Below are positions 5,789 through 5,956 of a stretch of 5,956 bases of DNA, piece by piece. Every line of letters begins with the position of its first letter. Within the stretch, counting starts at the first letter, position 1. The stretch lies in assembly GCA_026387165.1 (NCBI GenBank), contig JAPLMG010000097.1, positions 1 to 5,956 on the forward strand, in the 5' to 3' direction. Origin of the DNA: Candidatus Omnitrophota bacterium. Lineage in GTDB: Bacteria; Omnitrophota; Gorgyraeia; 2-01-FULL-45-10. The notes below the pieces were generated by a model. It saw only the letters and a list, made by a program, of their open reading frames with translations, did no database searches and was not told the DNA's origin. The position numbers and the translations under genes are program-made.

Positions 5789-5885
5789 GATATTACTTGC
5801 GTCCAGGATAGAGCTCATGTTCCGTCTGAAAAAGTATTTTGAGATTCGATCTTTGCATACCCCTCACCCTTGCCCTCTCCCCTAA
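5772..5885 (+). pseudogene. Possible truncated gene start running into a repeat
   Basis: An ATG at 5772, overlapping the end of the hydrolase gene by 17 bases, opens a 37-codon frame. It begins MRNKNKILLASRIELMFRLK and continues KYFEIRSLHT before entering the palindromic repeat, where it stops at TAA (5883-5885). The overlap and basic, alternating start look like the next operon gene, cut off by repeat insertion. The same frame in the left split repeat (173-229) reads SLASKLAIYHRRKKYFEIR, so both could be remnants of related gene starts. The left copy has no start codon and is preceded by a stop. The case is weak and the protein is not recognised. Confidence 0.28.
5795..5849 (+). repeat. Split direct repeat, right copy
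   Basis: This is the second copy of the repeat at 175-229, in the same orientation and exactly 5620 bases away along its whole length. Identical arms lie at 5795-5805 and 5828-5849; the centre 5806-5827 differs at about 15 of 22 positions. It starts six bases after the stop of the hydrolase gene and is followed within 11 bases by the right-edge palindromic repeat. Confidence 0.7.
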
Positions 5886-5949
5886 AGGGGAGAGGGAATT
5901 TCCTCATAATTTCCTCTCCCCCAAAGGGGGAGAGGATTAAGGTGAGGGG
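5860..5949. repeat. C/G-rich palindromic repeat with two perfect hairpins
   Basis: The outer arms CCCCTCACCCTT (5860-5871) and AAGGTGAGGGG (5939-5949) are inverted repeats with one unpaired C. Inside are two perfect stems: 5873-5882 with 5887-5896 (10 bp, loop TAAA) and 5912-5922 with 5926-5936 (11 bp, loop AAA). The two stems are variants of one unit. This looks like a member of a dispersed intergenic repeat family. It could slow or end transcription from the upstream operon but lacks a T run. The right end is seven bases from the window edge. Confidence 0.75.
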
Positions 5950-5956
5950 GGAAATT

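Noticed and set aside
5796..5849. Split direct repeats considered as attachment sites of an integrated element
   Set aside because: No integrase, recombinase or tRNA gene lies in the window, so the claim is kept only as a question in the findings and not annotated as an attachment site.
5860..5949. Repeated C/G-rich units considered as the edge of a CRISPR array
   Set aside because: The two units are perfect hairpins in a larger palindrome, with no regular spacers of constant length and no cas genes nearby.

Overview
The window looks like a stretch of accessory chromosome from an uncultured bacterium. Several unrelated-looking families of short palindromic repeats fill nearly every intergenic gap, and three of the four sizeable genes encode radical SAM enzymes. 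I associate this combination with environmental lineages such as Candidatus Omnitrophota (OP3) or similar candidate phyla. That assignment is inference from style only; there is no marker gene here.

Layout. Positions 1-416 hold no convincing gene. They contain a cloverleaf-like inverted-repeat element (2-136), one copy of a split repeat (175-229), a second hairpin element related to the first (240-320) and a third hairpin (348-408) just before the first gene. Positions 426-1829 (+) encode a radical SAM protein with a degenerate cobalamin-binding-like N-terminus. Positions 1830-2078, between two converging genes, hold a compound inverted-repeat element (1868-2026) and a perfect 19-bp palindrome (2041-2059). 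Positions 3548-2079 (-) encode a second, paralogous B12-binding-type radical SAM protein. The divergent gap 3549-3762 carries a near-consensus sigma70 promoter for the minus-strand gene, a weaker plus-strand promoter and a doubtful 50-codon cysteine-containing ORF. Positions 3763-4767 (+) encode a radical SAM protein with a SPASM/twitch-like cysteine-rich tail. One base later comes a membrane-anchored SGNH/GDSL-type hydrolase (4769-5788). A 37-codon ORF overlaps its end and runs into another palindromic repeat (5860-5949) at the right edge.

How the genes may work together. The SPASM protein and the SGNH hydrolase are almost certainly co-transcribed and translationally coupled. The two B12-type radical SAM proteins share distinctive motifs and lie on either side of the repeat-filled convergent gap. 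A plausible reading is a small pathway that modifies a lipid, cell-surface glycan or peptide, with the SGNH enzyme acting at the outer face of the membrane. The substrate cannot be read from the sequence.

The most unusual structural observation is that the gene cluster is bracketed by two direct copies of a 55-bp split repeat. These have identical 11-bp and 22-bp arms, a diverged 22-bp centre and no indels. Each copy is followed almost at once by a palindromic repeat of a different family.
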